Of a DNA stretch of 64,000 nucleotides, positions 49,840 through 58,783 are shown piece after piece (position 1 is the stretch's first letter; each line of letters starts with the position of its first letter). The notes beneath the pieces are model-generated. The model was given only the letters and a program-made list of their open reading frames with translations, had not been told where the DNA came from and did not search any database. Source of the DNA: Catenulispora sp. MAP5-51. Lineage in GTDB: Bacteria > Actinomycetota > Actinomycetes > Streptomycetales > Catenulisporaceae. The DNA lies in NCBI RefSeq assembly GCF_041261205.1, contig NZ_JBGCCH010000004.1, positions 372,001-436,000 on the forward strand, read 5' to 3'. Made by a program: the position numbers and the translations under genes.

Positions 49840-50964
49840 TCACTCGTCCACGAGAAGCTGCGCGCGCAGCTGCTCCAGGGTCCGGGCCAGCAGGCGGGAC
49901 ACGTGCATCTGCGAGATGCCGATCTCCTCGGCGATCTGCGACTGCGTCATGTTGCCGAAGAAGCGCAGCAGCAGGATCTTCTTCTCGCGCGGGGGCAGCT
50001 GCTCCAGCAGCGGCTTGAGGGACTCGCGGTACTCCACGCCCTCCAGCGCCTCGTCCTCGCTGCCCAGGGAGTCCGCGACGGCCGGCGAGTCCTCGTCGCC
50101 GCCCTCGGAGACGTCCAGGGACAGCGTGGAGTACGCGTTGGCGGACTCCAGGCCCTCCAGGACCTCCTCCTCGGAGATCTTGAGGTACTCGGCCAGCTCG
50201 GCCACGGTGGGGGAGCGGCGGTTGCGCTGCGAGAGCTCGGAGGTGGCGCTGGTCAGCGAGAGCCGGAGCTCCTGCAGGCGGCGCGGGACGCGGACCGCCC
50301 AGCCCTTGTCGCGGAAGTGGCGCTTGATCTCGCCGATCACCGTCGGCGTGGCGTAGGTCGAGAACTCCACGCCGCGCTCGGTGTCGAAGCGGTCCACCGA
50401 CTTGATCAGGCCGATGGTCGCCACCTGGGTCAGGTCGTCCAGGGGCTCGCCGCGGTTGCGGAAGCGCCGGGCCAGGTGCTCCACCAGCGGCAGGTGCATC
50501 TGGACCAGCTCGTCGCGGATCTGCTTGCGCTCGGTGGAGCCCTCGGGGAGCTCGTTCAGCCGGGCGAACAGCTCGCGGGCCCGGGCGTGCGCCTCGGCGT
50601 GCGGGCCGCCCTGGCGCGGCGTGCGGCGCAGCGGGAAGGAGGCGACCGGGGCCGGGGTGCTCTCGCCGTCGGTGTCGGGCTCGGCGTCGGCGTCGGCGTC
50701 CTCGTGCTCCTCCTCGACGGCGAGCACGTCGATCTCCAGGCCGGGCTCGTCGAAGTCGCCGTCCTCGGTGTCCTCGGTGTCCTCGGCGTCGGTTTCGGCG
50801 TCGGCGTCCGGCTCCTGGCCGGGGTGGTCCGCGGTGTCGTCCGGGGCCGCGGCGCCGGACGGGGACGTGCCGCCGCGCTGCCCCTCGCCGTACCCGGCCC
50901 GGCGGGCGGCGGGGATCTCGTCGGGCTCGAAGGCGCGCACTGGGATCTCCTCGGCGGCGCTCAC
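49840..50964 (-). CDS. SigB/SigF-family RNA polymerase sigma factor with acidic N-terminal extension
   Basis: 374 residues. Regions 2-4 begin near 120: HLPLVEHLARRFRNRGEPLDDLTQVATIGLIKSVDRFDTERGVEFSTYATPTVIGEIKRHFRDKGWAVRVPRRLQEL, RSPTVAELAEYLKISEEEVLEGLE and the region 4 helix-turn-helix REKKILLLRFFGNMTQSQIAEEIGISQMHVSRLL. This is the stress/differentiation group (SigF, SigB, SigH of Streptomyces). Residues about 35-105 are an acidic Asp/Glu-rich extension, absent from most relatives. The GTG start overlaps the anti-sigma stop (GTGA). Confidence 0.94.
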   Translation of the reverse strand: MSAAEEIPVRAFEPDEIPAARRAGYGEGQRGGTSPSGAAAPDDTADHPGQEPDADAETDAEDTEDTEDGDFDEPGLEIDVLAVEEEHEDADADAEPDTDGESTPAPVASFPLRRTPRQGGPHAEAHARARELFARLNELPEGSTERKQIRDELVQMHLPLVEHLARRFRNRGEPLDDLTQVATIGLIKSVDRFDTERGVEFSTYATPTVIGEIKRHFRDKGWAVRVPRRLQELRLSLTSATSELSQRNRRSPTVAELAEYLKISEEEVLEGLESANAYSTLSLDVSEGGDEDSPAVADSLGSEDEALEGVEYRESLKPLLEQLPPREKKILLLRFFGNMTQSQIAEEIGISQMHVSRLLARTLEQLRAQLLVDE

Positions 50965-51398
50965 GAAGCTCCCACGCCGCGCTGCTTGAGCATGCTGATG
51001 GTGACGATCTGCCCGATGCCGGCGCCGGCCGGGCCGTCCGGACCCTCCGCGTCGGAGACGCGCGCGTCGACCTGGCCGGCCAGCGCGGCCAGCACCGTCC
51101 AGGCGAAGGTGTCGCGGGCCGGCGTCTTGCCGTCCAGCGTGGGCACCGAGACGTCCACGCCCAGCGCGCCGCCGCGCAGCTCGAACCGGCAGGTCAGTCC
51201 CGAGCCCGGCACCGCCTTGGTGAGCAGGATGGCGCAGGCCTCGTCCACCGCGATGCGCAGGTCCTCGATCTCGTCCAGGGTGAAGTCCAGCCGGGCCGCC
51301 AGGCCCGCCGTCGCCGTTCGCAGCACCGACAGGTACGCACCCTCGGCCGGGATGCGGACCTCGACGAAGTCCTGCGGGGCACCGTTTTGTTGTCCCAT
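50961..51398 (-). CDS. RsbW-like anti-sigma factor (GHKL kinase fold)
   Basis: 145 residues from ATG 51398 (AGGAAGCGG upstream). The protein has an RsbW/SpoIIAB-type ATP-binding domain: VEVRIPAEGAYLSVLRTATAGLAARLDFTLDEIEDLRIAVDEACAILL and TISMLKQRG; the N-box glutamate-Asn region reads DEACAILL. Such proteins bind the cognate sigma factor and phosphorylate an anti-anti-sigma factor. It is first in a two-gene operon with the sigma gene (4-bp overlap). No anti-anti-sigma gene is adjacent. Confidence 0.9.
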   Translation of the reverse strand: MGQQNGAPQDFVEVRIPAEGAYLSVLRTATAGLAARLDFTLDEIEDLRIAVDEACAILLTKAVPGSGLTCRFELRGGALGVDVSVPTLDGKTPARDTFAWTVLAALAGQVDARVSDAEGPDGPAGAGIGQIVTISMLKQRGVGAS

Positions 51399-51590
51399 TC
51401 CGCTTCCTGCGCTCGTTGAGGCGATTGTGGGGACGGCTGTCCGCTGGGCAGAGTGCTGATGCACGACACCTCCGCTGCTGGAGTGAATCATTCTGCTGCG
51501 GATCGTACGCCGAACGCGTGCCCGGGCGTGCCCCGGACGCACCCTCAGTGCTCGTCCCTCACACTCAACGTACCCCGAACGGGGGACAGA

Positions 51591-51633
51591 CGAGCCGTCC
51601 TGCGCCGGGGAAAATCCGGCGCCGGACGGCTCG
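51591..51633. terminator. Two-step hairpin downstream of sodN
   Basis: Outer arms CGAGCCGTCC (51591-51600) and 51624-51633, inner arms GCGCCGG (51602-51608) and 51616-51622, loop GGAAAAT. It lies about 40 bp past the sodN stop. The remaining 51399-51590 is the presumed promoter region of the anti-sigma/sigma operon; no clear element was found. Confidence 0.8.
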
Positions 51634-51673
51634 CGGGTCCGCAGTGATCGCCCCGGGGCCGATCAAGGGCGGT

Positions 51674-52075
51674 TCAGGACTGCTTGGTCTCCCAGAAGAT
51701 CTTGGAGATCTCCTCGATCTTGGCCAGCAGCTGCTCGGCGGTCGCCGGGTCCATGCTGCCCTTGGTGCCGCCCGCGCCGGCCAGCTTCGTGGCCTCGTTG
51801 AACAGCGTGTTCAGCTGCGGGTACTTCTCGAAGTGCGGGGCCTTGAAGTAGTCGGTCCACAGCACCCACAGGTGGTGCTTCACCAGCTCGGAGCGCTGCT
51901 CCTTGATCAGGATGGCGCGGGTCCGGAAGGCCTCGTCGGAGCTGTCGGCGTACTTCTTGGTGATCGCCAGGACCGATTCGGCCTCGATCCGGGCCTGCGC
52001 CGGGTCGTAGACGCCGCACGGCAGGTCGCAGTGGGCGTGGACGGCAGTGGTGCGGGAGAAGATCCGCGAGAACAT
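51674..52075 (-). CDS. sodN: Nickel-containing superoxide dismutase
   Basis: Dismutates superoxide using nickel bound by the N terminus. 133 residues; the nickel hook HCDLPCGVY starts at residue 15, so a 14-residue propeptide (MFSRIFSRTTAVHA) must be removed, the normal form of this enzyme. The rest, EAESVLAITKKYADS to AEQLLAKIEEISKIFWETK, is the four-helix bundle. ATG 52075 follows AGGGG. It diverges from the maturase gene sodX across 83 bp. Nickel- and Nur-dependent control is known in relatives; no site was identified here. Confidence 0.97.
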   Translation of the reverse strand: MFSRIFSRTTAVHAHCDLPCGVYDPAQARIEAESVLAITKKYADSSDEAFRTRAILIKEQRSELVKHHLWVLWTDYFKAPHFEKYPQLNTLFNEATKLAGAGGTKGSMDPATAEQLLAKIEEISKIFWETKQS

Positions 52076-52158
52076 TTGAGGTTCCCCTATCTTGTGTGCC
52101 GGATTGCCGGACAACGTGATGCCACGACCCTACTGCCCGCCATAGTCCGGCGCGTGAC

Positions 52159-52527
52159 ATGGTGTGGTCCGTGAGATCGGCCACGGACCCCGGCACGGCG
52201 CGCTGGTCCGTGCTGCGGGTGAGCGGTCCGTCGATGGTCCCGGCCCTGCGCGACGGGGACTTCGTCCTGGTCCGCAGGACGCGCCCGGGAAGGATCCGCC
52301 CGGGTGACGTGGTGGTCGCCCGGCATCCGGGCCGCACCGACGGGATGCTCGTCATCAAGCGCGCGGCCCGTCCCGAGAACGGGGGCTGGTGGCTCCTGAG
52401 CGACAACGAGTTCGTGACCTCGGACTCGCGCGAGTTCGGCGCGGTGCCGGACGCCGCGGTCCTGGCCCGCGCCGTACTGCGGCTTCGGGACCCGTGCCGG
52501 ATCGCCCGGATCCCGAAGAAACGCTGA
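52159..52527 (+). CDS. sodX: Nickel-SOD maturation protease (S26 type)
   Basis: 122 residues of the signal-peptidase I fold without a membrane anchor. The catalytic Ser lies in VSGPSMVPALRDGDFVLVRR and the general-base Lys in GMLVIKRAARPENGGWWLLSDN, both expected for S26 enzymes. It is thought to remove the SodN propeptide, and the divergent arrangement with sodN is the standard one. Downstream lies a tandem-repeat tract, not a gene. Starts at ATG 52159; an in-frame GTG a few codons later is possible. Confidence 0.92.
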   Translation: MVWSVRSATDPGTARWSVLRVSGPSMVPALRDGDFVLVRRTRPGRIRPGDVVVARHPGRTDGMLVIKRAARPENGGWWLLSDNEFVTSDSREFGAVPDAAVLARAVLRLRDPCRIARIPKKR

Positions 52528-52536
52528 AGTACTGAT

Positions 52537-52581
52537 GCGCTGAAAGCGCTGAAAGCGCCGAAAGTGCTGAAAGTGCTGAAA
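52537..52581 (+). repeat. Five 9-bp tandem repeats (GCGCTGAAA-type)
   Basis: Five contiguous 9-bp units from 52537 to 52581: GCGCTGAAA twice, GCGCCGAAA, GTGCTGAAA twice. The array starts 9 bp after the sodX stop. Confidence 0.9.
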
Positions 52582-52585
52582 TCAT

Positions 52586-52621
52586 GCGGCCGCCCGACGG
52601 GAAAGACCCGTGGACGGCCGC
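52586..52621 (+). terminator. Hairpin after sodX repeat array
   Basis: GCGGCCG (52586-52592) pairs with 52615-52621, with an inner GACGGG/CCCGTG stem and AAAG loop. Lies between convergent sodX and the CGNR gene. Confidence 0.65.
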
Positions 52622-52677
52622 TGAGGCGCTGTGAGTGACTCCGGCGCGGCGAAGCTCCCAGTGGGGCTGGGAACTCC

Positions 52678-53316
52678 TCAGCGGCCGGGTGCGGCGCTTC
52701 CGGCGCCGGCCATGACCTTGGCGCCGGCGGCGGTCGCGGCGGTCGCGGCGGCCTCGGCCTCGACGGCCGCCGCGGCACGTGCCTGCTCCTTGCGCCGGGC
52801 CCGGTAGGCGGCCACGTTCGCGCGGGTGGCGCAGCGGTCCGAGCAGTAGCGGCGCGAGCGGTTCGTCGAGGTGTCGATGAACACCTCGCGGCACGGCGCG
52901 GCCTGGCAGACGCCGAGCCGGTCGAAGCCCAGCTCGGTGGCCTGCACGGCCAGGCCCATGGCCGCCTTCGCGCCGTAGACGGCGGCGATGGTCGGCGCGC
53001 CCTCGGCCAGGTGCAGGTGCCACGAGGCGCCGTCGTGGTCGGTGACCACCGGGCGGATCGGGTACTGCTTCATCAGGGAGTTGAGGACCTGGACGGCGCG
53101 CGGGACGCGCCCGGACTCGGCGGCGTCGAAGACCTCGCGGAGCCGGTCCCGGATGGCACGCAGCTCTGCCACGTCGGCGTTCGTGACGCGGCACCTGCCC
53201 TCCGGCGCCAACAGCTCCTTGGCCTGCTCACACGTGGTGAGCGTGTCCCGGTGCCGGTAGGGGTCGGCGGTGTTCACCAGCGACACCGCCCGATCTGCGT
53301 AGGATGCGAGTTCCAC
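52678..53316 (-). CDS. CGNR zinc-finger DNA-binding regulator
   Basis: 212 residues. The N-terminal ABATE-like stress-response domain (about 1-125) shows LASYADRAVSLVNTADPYRHRDTLTT and WHLHLAEGAPTIAAVYGAKAAMGLAVQATE. The C-terminal zinc finger reads FDRLGVCQAAPCREVFIDTSTNRSRRYCSDRCATRANVAAYRARR, with four Cys and the CATR variant of the CGNR motif. The last 45 residues are Ala-rich and low complexity. Probably a DNA-binding regulator; target unknown. GTG 53316 start. Confidence 0.9.
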   Translation of the reverse strand: MELASYADRAVSLVNTADPYRHRDTLTTCEQAKELLAPEGRCRVTNADVAELRAIRDRLREVFDAAESGRVPRAVQVLNSLMKQYPIRPVVTDHDGASWHLHLAEGAPTIAAVYGAKAAMGLAVQATELGFDRLGVCQAAPCREVFIDTSTNRSRRYCSDRCATRANVAAYRARRKEQARAAAAVEAEAAATAATAAGAKVMAGAGSAAPGR

Positions 53317-53540
53317 GGTCTTCTGTCCTTGTTCGCCTTGCAGTGCGGCAGGCGCCCGTTGCCCGACGTTCTGCTCGTTTAGTAGCCATGACGGTACGCC
53401 GTTCGGGGTCGCTGCGCGAGGGTCAAATCATCGCTGATTCGCCCGCCCGTCTCCCACCACCACCCGTTGAGGAGACGCTTCGCGCCACAGCATTTCTTAG
53501 ATTCGACACATCCGACCTTTGTGGGGAACGGCCAACGAAG
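53317..53540. other. Gap between the ABC operon terminator and the CGNR gene
   Basis: About 225 bp without a gene; it should contain the leftward CGNR promoter. No confident promoter element is seen. Confidence 0.5.
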
Positions 53541-53576
53541 CGGCCGCGGAACGCTCTTGGAAACGTTCCGCGGCCG
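53541..53576 (-). terminator. Terminator of the amino-acid ABC transporter operon
   Basis: Perfect 13-base arms (53541-53553 and 53564-53576) around a 10-base loop, 30 bp past the stop of the ATP-binding subunit on the minus strand. Confidence 0.85.
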
Positions 53577-53606
53577 AATGAGGCCGGATCCAGGGATCCG
53601 GGCCGC

Positions 53607-54416
53607 TCAGCGCACCTTCGCCAGGAAGGCCTGGGTGCGTTCGTGCTGCGGATCGCTGATCACCTGGCGGGCGTCGCCGTGCTCCACGATGACGCCGCCG
53701 TCCATGAACGCCACGGTGTCGCCGACGTCCCGGGCGAAGCCCATCTCGTGGGTCACCACGATCATCGTCATCCCGGAGTCGGCCAGCGCCCGCATCACCG
53801 CGAGCACGTCCCCGACCAGTTCGGGGTCCAGCGCCGAGGTCGGCTCGTCGAACAGCATGAGCGAGGGCTGCATGGCCAGGGCCCGGGCGATCGCCACCCG
53901 CTGCTGCTGCCCGCCGGAGAGCTGACTGGGGTAGTTGCCGGCCTTGTCCGACAGCCCCACCTTCTCCAGGTGCTCGCGGGCCTCGGCCAGCGCCGCGTCC
54001 CGACTCTTGCCGAGCACCTGCATCGGCGCCTCGATGATGTTCTCGAGCGCGGTCTTGTGCGGGAACAGGTTGAACCGCTGGAACACCATGCCGATCGTGC
54101 GCCGCTGCTTGGCGACGTCGCGGTCGTGCATCTCGTGCAGCCGCCCGTTGCGCTCGTGGTAGCCGACCAAATGGCCGTGTACGCAGATCCGCCCGGCGTC
54201 GATCTTCTCCAGGTGGTTGACGCAGCGCAGCAGGGTGGACTTGCCGGAGCCGGACGGGCCGATCAGGCAGGCCACCTCGCCCTCGCGGACCGCCATGGAG
54301 ACGCCCTGCAGGACGTCCACGCGGCCGAAGGACTTGTAGACGTCCTCGATCTCGACCGCGGGGCGGTCTGCGGCCCGGCCCGAGCCGAGGCCCTGGGGGA
54401 CAGTGTCCTGGGTCAT
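53607..54416 (-). CDS. Polar amino-acid ABC transporter ATP-binding subunit
   Basis: 269 residues from ATG 54416. Walker [11 protein letters not shown] loop [13 protein letters not shown], signature [15 protein letters not shown], Walker [14 protein letters not shown] and H loop [16 protein letters not shown] are complete; the sequence is of the polar amino-acid (GlnQ/GltL) class. The start overlaps the permease stop (4 bp). It powers the permease and binding protein encoded upstream in the same leftward operon. Confidence 0.96.
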   Translation of the reverse strand: MTQDTVPQGLGSGRAADRPAVEIEDVYKSFGRVDVLQGVSMAVREGEVACLIGPSGSGKSTLLRCVNHLEKIDAGRICVHGHLVGYHERNGRLHEMHDRDVAKQRRTIGMVFQRFNLFPHKTALENIIEAPMQVLGKSRDAALAEAREHLEKVGLSDKAGNYPSQLSGGQQQRVAIARALAMQPSLMLFDEPTSALDPELVGDVLAVMRALADSGMTMIVVTHEMGFARDVGDTVAFMDGGVIVEHGDARQVISDPQHERTQAFLAKVR

Positions 54417-55399
54417 GTCCGTCCCTCCCCGGTGGGTGCGACGGTGTACGAGGTCCGGCGCCACGACAGGTTCCGCTTGAGCAGCTTCTGCAGCGGCGTG
54501 GGCGGCAGGTTCCGGCTGGAGCCGCGGGCGTAGTGCCGCTCGACGTAGAACTGGCCGATGGACAGCACCGTGGTGAAGAACAGGTACCACAGCGAGGCCA
54601 CGACATAGAACGGGATCGCCTTGAAGTACAGGTGGATCGCCGACTCGCTGGCGTCCGTCAGCTCGACCACGCCGATCACCGAGGCCAGTGACGAGGTCTT
54701 CAGCATGCTGATGGTCTCGTTGCCGGTCGGCGGGATGATGACCCGCATCGCCTGCGGCAGCACGATCCGGCGCATGATCCTCGCGCGCCGCATGCCCAGG
54801 GACGCCGCGGCCTCGGTCTGCCCCTCGTCCACCGACAGGATGCCGGCGCGGACGATCTCGGACATGTAGGCGGCCTCGTTCAGCCCCAGCGCGAGCACCG
54901 CGGCGGTGAACCGGGTGATGGTGGAGTTGGTGTCCAGGTGGAAGAACTGCGGCCCGAAGGGCACGCCGAAGCCGACCTGCTGGCCGACCAGCGCCGCGAT
55001 GTTGTTCCAGAACAGCAGTTGCACCAGCACCGGGGTGCCGCGGAAGAACCACGTGTAGGCCCAGGCCGCGCTGGCGGACACCGGGTTGCTCGACAGCCGC
55101 ATCACGGCCAGCAGCACACCGCCGATGATGCCGATGAGCATCGCGTAGACGGTCAGCTGCAGGGTGACGAACACCGCCTGGACGATGGTGTGCCAGAAGA
55201 GCCACTGCCGGACCAGGTCCCAGCCGAAGTTCTTGTTGAACGCCAGCATGTTGAAGAACATGAGGGCCAGCACGGCCAGGACGGCCGCGCTGATCCACCG
55301 GCCGGGACGCCGGACCGGTACCGCACGGATCGCGGCGGGCCGGGCGGCGTCCAGGACGGACGCGTTGTCCGCGTCCGCCGTCGGATTGCTCTTACTCAC
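54413..55399 (-). CDS. Polar amino-acid ABC transporter permease
   Basis: 328 residues. Membrane helices at about 32-52, 68-100, 105-130, 160-180, 215-240 and 260-285. The EAA loop reads [59 protein letters not shown], diagnostic for HisM/GlnP-type permeases. Only one permease gene is present, so the channel is probably a homodimer. GTG 55399; overlaps the ATPase gene by 4 bp. Confidence 0.94.
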   Translation of the reverse strand: MSKSNPTADADNASVLDAARPAAIRAVPVRRPGRWISAAVLAVLALMFFNMLAFNKNFGWDLVRQWLFWHTIVQAVFVTLQLTVYAMLIGIIGGVLLAVMRLSSNPVSASAAWAYTWFFRGTPVLVQLLFWNNIAALVGQQVGFGVPFGPQFFHLDTNSTITRFTAAVLALGLNEAAYMSEIVRAGILSVDEGQTEAAASLGMRRARIMRRIVLPQAMRVIIPPTGNETISMLKTSSLASVIGVVELTDASESAIHLYFKAIPFYVVASLWYLFFTTVLSIGQFYVERHYARGSSRNLPPTPLQKLLKRNLSWRRTSYTVAPTGEGRT

Positions 55400-55406
55400 T
55401 CGCGGC

Positions 55407-56348
55407 TCAGCTCGTCGCCTGGTTCAGACCGGGGGTGGTGTAGTCGCCCGCCTGGATCCCGTACTTGGTGGTGAGCTGGTGGTAGGTGCCGTCGGCCACC
55501 AGGTCCTTCAGGGCGGCCAGGAAGGCCTGCGACAGCCCGCTGTTGCTCTTGGCGATGGCGATGCCGTAGGGGGCGCCGGAGTAGAGGTCGCCGACCGCCT
55601 GGAAGTTGCCGCTCTTGGCGTAGTAGTCCACGACCGGGGAGTCGGCCAGGACCGCGTCGCAGCGGCCCGAGGACAGGGACTCGTTGATCTGGTCCTGGGT
55701 GTCCTGGGAGAGGGTCTTGATGTCCGGCTTGCCGGCCGCCTCGCAGGCCTTGTTGCGGGTCGGGATGTCCGGGTTCTCCTGGATCGTGCCCTTCTCCACG
55801 CCGATGGTCAGGCCGCACAGCGACAGGTCGGTCGGGGAGTTGTCGGTGAGGTTCTTCGGGTTGCCCTTGGGGACCATCAGCTTCGTACCGGCGTTGAAGT
55901 ACGTCACGAAGTCGTCGACGCCCTCACGCGTCTTGTTGTCCGTGATGGAGGACATGCCGGCGTCGTACTTGTTCGTCGAGATGCCGGTGACGATGTCGTC
56001 GAAGGTGACCTCGGTGAAGTTCGCCTTCAGGCCCAGCTTCGCGGCGATCGCGTTGCCCATGTCCACGTCCCAGCCGACGATGTTGCCGTTCTGGTCCTTG
56101 GACTCGTTCGGCGGGTAGCTGGGGTCGGTGGCGATGGTGATGGTGCCCTTGCTCTTGATCGCGGCCGGGACCAGGGCGGCGGCCGCGCTGTCGACGGCGC
56201 CCGAACCCGAGGAGGAGGCGGCGGAGGTCGTCGACCCGGACGAGCCGCTTCCCGGCTTGCTGCCGCTTCCGCAGCCTGCCGCGGTGAGGACCAGCGCGAT
56301 CCCCGCGGCCCCGACTATGACGGCCCTGGATGTTCTCCCGGCTCGCAT
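55407..56348 (-). CDS. Amino-acid ABC transporter substrate-binding lipoprotein
   Basis: 313 residues from ATG 56348 (AGGAGGAG upstream; an earlier in-frame start is not supported). The signal peptide ends at the lipobox TAAGC, followed by a Ser/Gly-rich linker and a family 3 solute-binding domain: TITIATDPSYPPNESKDQNGNIVGWDVDMGNAIAAKLGLKANFTEVTFDDIVTGISTNKYDAGMSSITD and GRCDAVLADSPVVDYYA. Probable ligands are Glu, Gln or another polar amino acid. First gene of the leftward transporter operon. Confidence 0.93.
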   Translation of the reverse strand: MRAGRTSRAVIVGAAGIALVLTAAGCGSGSKPGSGSSGSTTSAASSSGSGAVDSAAAALVPAAIKSKGTITIATDPSYPPNESKDQNGNIVGWDVDMGNAIAAKLGLKANFTEVTFDDIVTGISTNKYDAGMSSITDNKTREGVDDFVTYFNAGTKLMVPKGNPKNLTDNSPTDLSLCGLTIGVEKGTIQENPDIPTRNKACEAAGKPDIKTLSQDTQDQINESLSSGRCDAVLADSPVVDYYAKSGNFQAVGDLYSGAPYGIAIAKSNSGLSQAFLAALKDLVADGTYHQLTTKYGIQAGDYTTPGLNQATS

Positions 56349-56658
56349 GTGTTCTCCTCCTGGTGGGTTATCCATTACCCGCTCAAGCAACGTTCATGGG
56401 GTACGGTGCTGGAATCCTTGCACCGGCAAATGGCTGTTGAACATAGGCAGCCATGTAAAAATCGCATCACGGGCGAACCCCGCGTCGTCGGTGCGACAGC
56501 GTCGAACGGACCCATCGGACCTTGTGAAGCGCGGTACGGAAGAGCATCCGACTGCAGCCGAACGAGCCCGGCGAACCTCCCCTCAACCCCTCAACAGGTT
56601 CACGGTCCGGCCTTTACCGTTCCCTCAACAAGCCGCTCGCGGCAGCTAGGGGTAAGCC
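56349..56658. other. Divergent gap between the binding protein and malic enzyme
   Basis: 310 bp containing both promoters. No strong -10/-35 pair or operator was identified; GC drops slightly near 56440-56480, where promoter elements might lie. Confidence 0.4.
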
Positions 56659-57879
56659 ATGTCAGGGCAGCTCATCCCGACCCAGTCCCTCGAAACCGAC
56701 ACCGCCGACGACGAAGTGGGTGATACGGGCGAAACGCCCGTCTTCGATCTGCACCGCGGCGGGAAGATGGAGGTGCGCGCCACGGTCCCGCTCCGGGACC
56801 GGGCCGACCTCTCGCTGGCCTACACGCCGGGTGTCGCAGAGGTCTGCAGTGCCATCGCCGCTCGTCCGGAGCTCGCGATGGACTACACGTGGAAGGCGAA
56901 CACGGTCGCGGTGGTCACCGACGGCACCGCCGTCCTGGGCCTGGGCGACATCGGACCGCTGGCCGCGCTCCCGGTGATGGAGGGCAAGGCGGTCCTGTTC
57001 AAGCAGTTCGGCGGGGTCGACGCCGTCCCGGTCTGCCTGGACTGCACGGACGTGGACGACCTGGTCGAGACCATCGCCCGGCTGGCCCCGGCCTTCGGCG
57101 GCATCAACCTGGAGGACATCTCGGCCCCGCGCTGCTTCGAGGTGGAGCGCCGCCTGCAGGAGCGCCTGGACATCCCGGTCTTCCATGACGACCAGCACGG
57201 CACGGCCATCGTGCTGCTGGCCGCCCTGCGCAACGCCGCCAAGGTCGTGAACCGGCCGCTGGCGGACCTGCGCGCGGTGATCTCCGGCGCCGGCGCGGCG
57301 GGCGTGGCGATCGCCAAGATCCTGCTCGACGCGGGCATCGGGGATCTCACCGTGGTGGATTCCCGCGGGATCGTCTCCGCGGAGCGCACCGATCTGACCC
57401 CGGTGAAGGCCGAGCTCGCGGCGATCACCAACCGGGCGCGGCTCACCGGCGGCCTGGCCGAGGCGATGCGCGGCGCGGACGTCTTCATCGGCGTCTCCAG
57501 CGGCCAGGTCCCCGAGGAGTACGTCGCCACCATGGCCCCCGGTGCGATCATCGCGGCGATGGCCAACCCCACCCCCGAGATCCACCCCGACGTCGCGCAC
57601 AAGTACGCCGCCGTCGTGGCCACCGGCCGCTCGGACTTCCCCAACCAGATCAACAACGTCCTGGCCTTCCCCGGCGTCTTCGCCGGCGCCCTGTCTGTCC
57701 GCGCCTCGCGCATCACCGAGGGCATGAAGCTGGCCGCCGCCGAGGCCCTGGCAGCGGTGGTCGCCGACGAACTGTCCGCCGACAAGGTGATCCCCAGCCC
57801 CTTCGACGAGCGGGTCGCCCCGGCCGTCACCGCGGCCGTCGCCGACGCCGCGCGCCGCGACGGGGTCGCCCGGCTGTAG
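56659..57879 (+). CDS. NAD(P)-dependent malic enzyme
   Basis: Oxidative decarboxylation of malate to pyruvate. 406 residues, the short bacterial form without a phosphotransacetylase tail. YTPGVAEVCSAIAARPEL, AVVTDGTAVLGLGDIGPLAALPVMEGKAVLFKQFGGVDA, GGINLEDISAPRCFEVERRL, FHDDQHGTAIVLLAALRNA and the Rossmann motif ISGAGAAGVAIAKILLDAG are all present, then MANPTPEIHPDVA and GRSDFPNQINNVLAFPGVF. Cofactor preference cannot be read. A strong terminator follows. Confidence 0.96.
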   Translation: MSGQLIPTQSLETDTADDEVGDTGETPVFDLHRGGKMEVRATVPLRDRADLSLAYTPGVAEVCSAIAARPELAMDYTWKANTVAVVTDGTAVLGLGDIGPLAALPVMEGKAVLFKQFGGVDAVPVCLDCTDVDDLVETIARLAPAFGGINLEDISAPRCFEVERRLQERLDIPVFHDDQHGTAIVLLAALRNAAKVVNRPLADLRAVISGAGAAGVAIAKILLDAGIGDLTVVDSRGIVSAERTDLTPVKAELAAITNRARLTGGLAEAMRGADVFIGVSSGQVPEEYVATMAPGAIIAAMANPTPEIHPDVAHKYAAVVATGRSDFPNQINNVLAFPGVFAGALSVRASRITEGMKLAAAEALAAVVADELSADKVIPSPFDERVAPAVTAAVADAARRDGVARL

Positions 57880-57916
57880 CCGCGGCCGTGGCCGAGGCTG
57901 TATTACTTTGCTCACG

Positions 57917-57969
57917 GGACACCGGTTCCCGGCAGCTGCTCAGGAGCTGCCGGGAACCGGTGTCCTTTT
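57917..57969 (+). terminator. Perfect 21-bp hairpin terminator after malic enzyme
   Basis: Arms 57917-57937 and 57945-57965 are exact complements with a 7-base loop, followed by TTTTC. Confidence 0.93.
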
Positions 57970-58017
57970 CTCAGGTGTCCCTTGGCGTGTCCGGGGGTTA
58001 TGCGGTGAAGTGAGGGC

Positions 58018-58779
58018 ATGACCTCTCACGATCCTGATGCGCGTGTCATGGCCTTCGATCTGGACGGCACCCTCGCCGAATCCAAGTCCGCGATCACCCC
58101 CCGCATGGCGGGCCTGCTGGTCCGTCTCCTGGACGAGGTCCAGGTCTGCATCATCTCCGGCGGTGCCTTTCCCCAGTTCCGGACCCAGGTTCTGGACTAT
58201 CTGGACGCCACCCCGGGGCAGCTCGCCAAACTGAACCTGATGCCGACGAACGGGACGCGCTACTACCTCTACCGCGACGAGAACTGGCGGGAGATCTACT
58301 CCGAGGATCTGCCCGAGGCCACCAAGCGCACGGTGATCGACGTCCTGACCGAAGGCGCGAAGACCCTGGGCCTGTGGGAGGAGAAGACCTGGGGCGACAT
58401 CGTCGAGGACCGGGGGAGCCAGATCACCTTCTCCGCCCTGGGCCAGCAGGCCCCCGTGCCGGCCAAGAACACCTGGGACCCGGACGGCTCGAAGAAGGAG
58501 CGCCTGCGCGCCTGGGCCGCCGAGCGGCTGCCCGGTCTGGAGGTCCGCAGCGGCGGCACCACCTCGATCGACGTCACCGCGGAGGGCATCGACAAGGCCT
58601 ACGGCATGCGCAAGCTGATGGCCGAGCTGGAGGTCGGCATGGCCGGCATCCTCTTCGTCGGCGACCGCCTCGACCCGCAGGGCAACGACCACCCGGTCGA
58701 GGCGATGGGCATCCGCTCGGTGGCCGTGAAGAACTGGCAGGACACCGCGGACTTCGTGGAGAACTGGCTGGAGAGCTGA
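58018..58779 (+). CDS. HAD-superfamily hydrolase, subfamily IIB (PMM-like)
   Basis: 253 residues. Motif I AFDLDGTLAES with the nucleophile Asp, motif II CIISGGA, the C2 cap (about 90-190) and motif IV GILFVGDRLDPQGNDHPVEAMGIRSVAV are present. The subclass includes eukaryotic phosphomannomutase and sugar phosphatases; in bacteria such proteins are usually phosphatases of sugar phosphates. ATG 58018 follows the malic-enzyme terminator by about 50 bp. It converges with the next gene (4 bp). Confidence 0.88.
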   Translation: MTSHDPDARVMAFDLDGTLAESKSAITPRMAGLLVRLLDEVQVCIISGGAFPQFRTQVLDYLDATPGQLAKLNLMPTNGTRYYLYRDENWREIYSEDLPEATKRTVIDVLTEGAKTLGLWEEKTWGDIVEDRGSQITFSALGQQAPVPAKNTWDPDGSKKERLRAWAAERLPGLEVRSGGTTSIDVTAEGIDKAYGMRKLMAELEVGMAGILFVGDRLDPQGNDHPVEAMGIRSVAVKNWQDTADFVENWLES

Positions 58780-58783
58780 CCGC

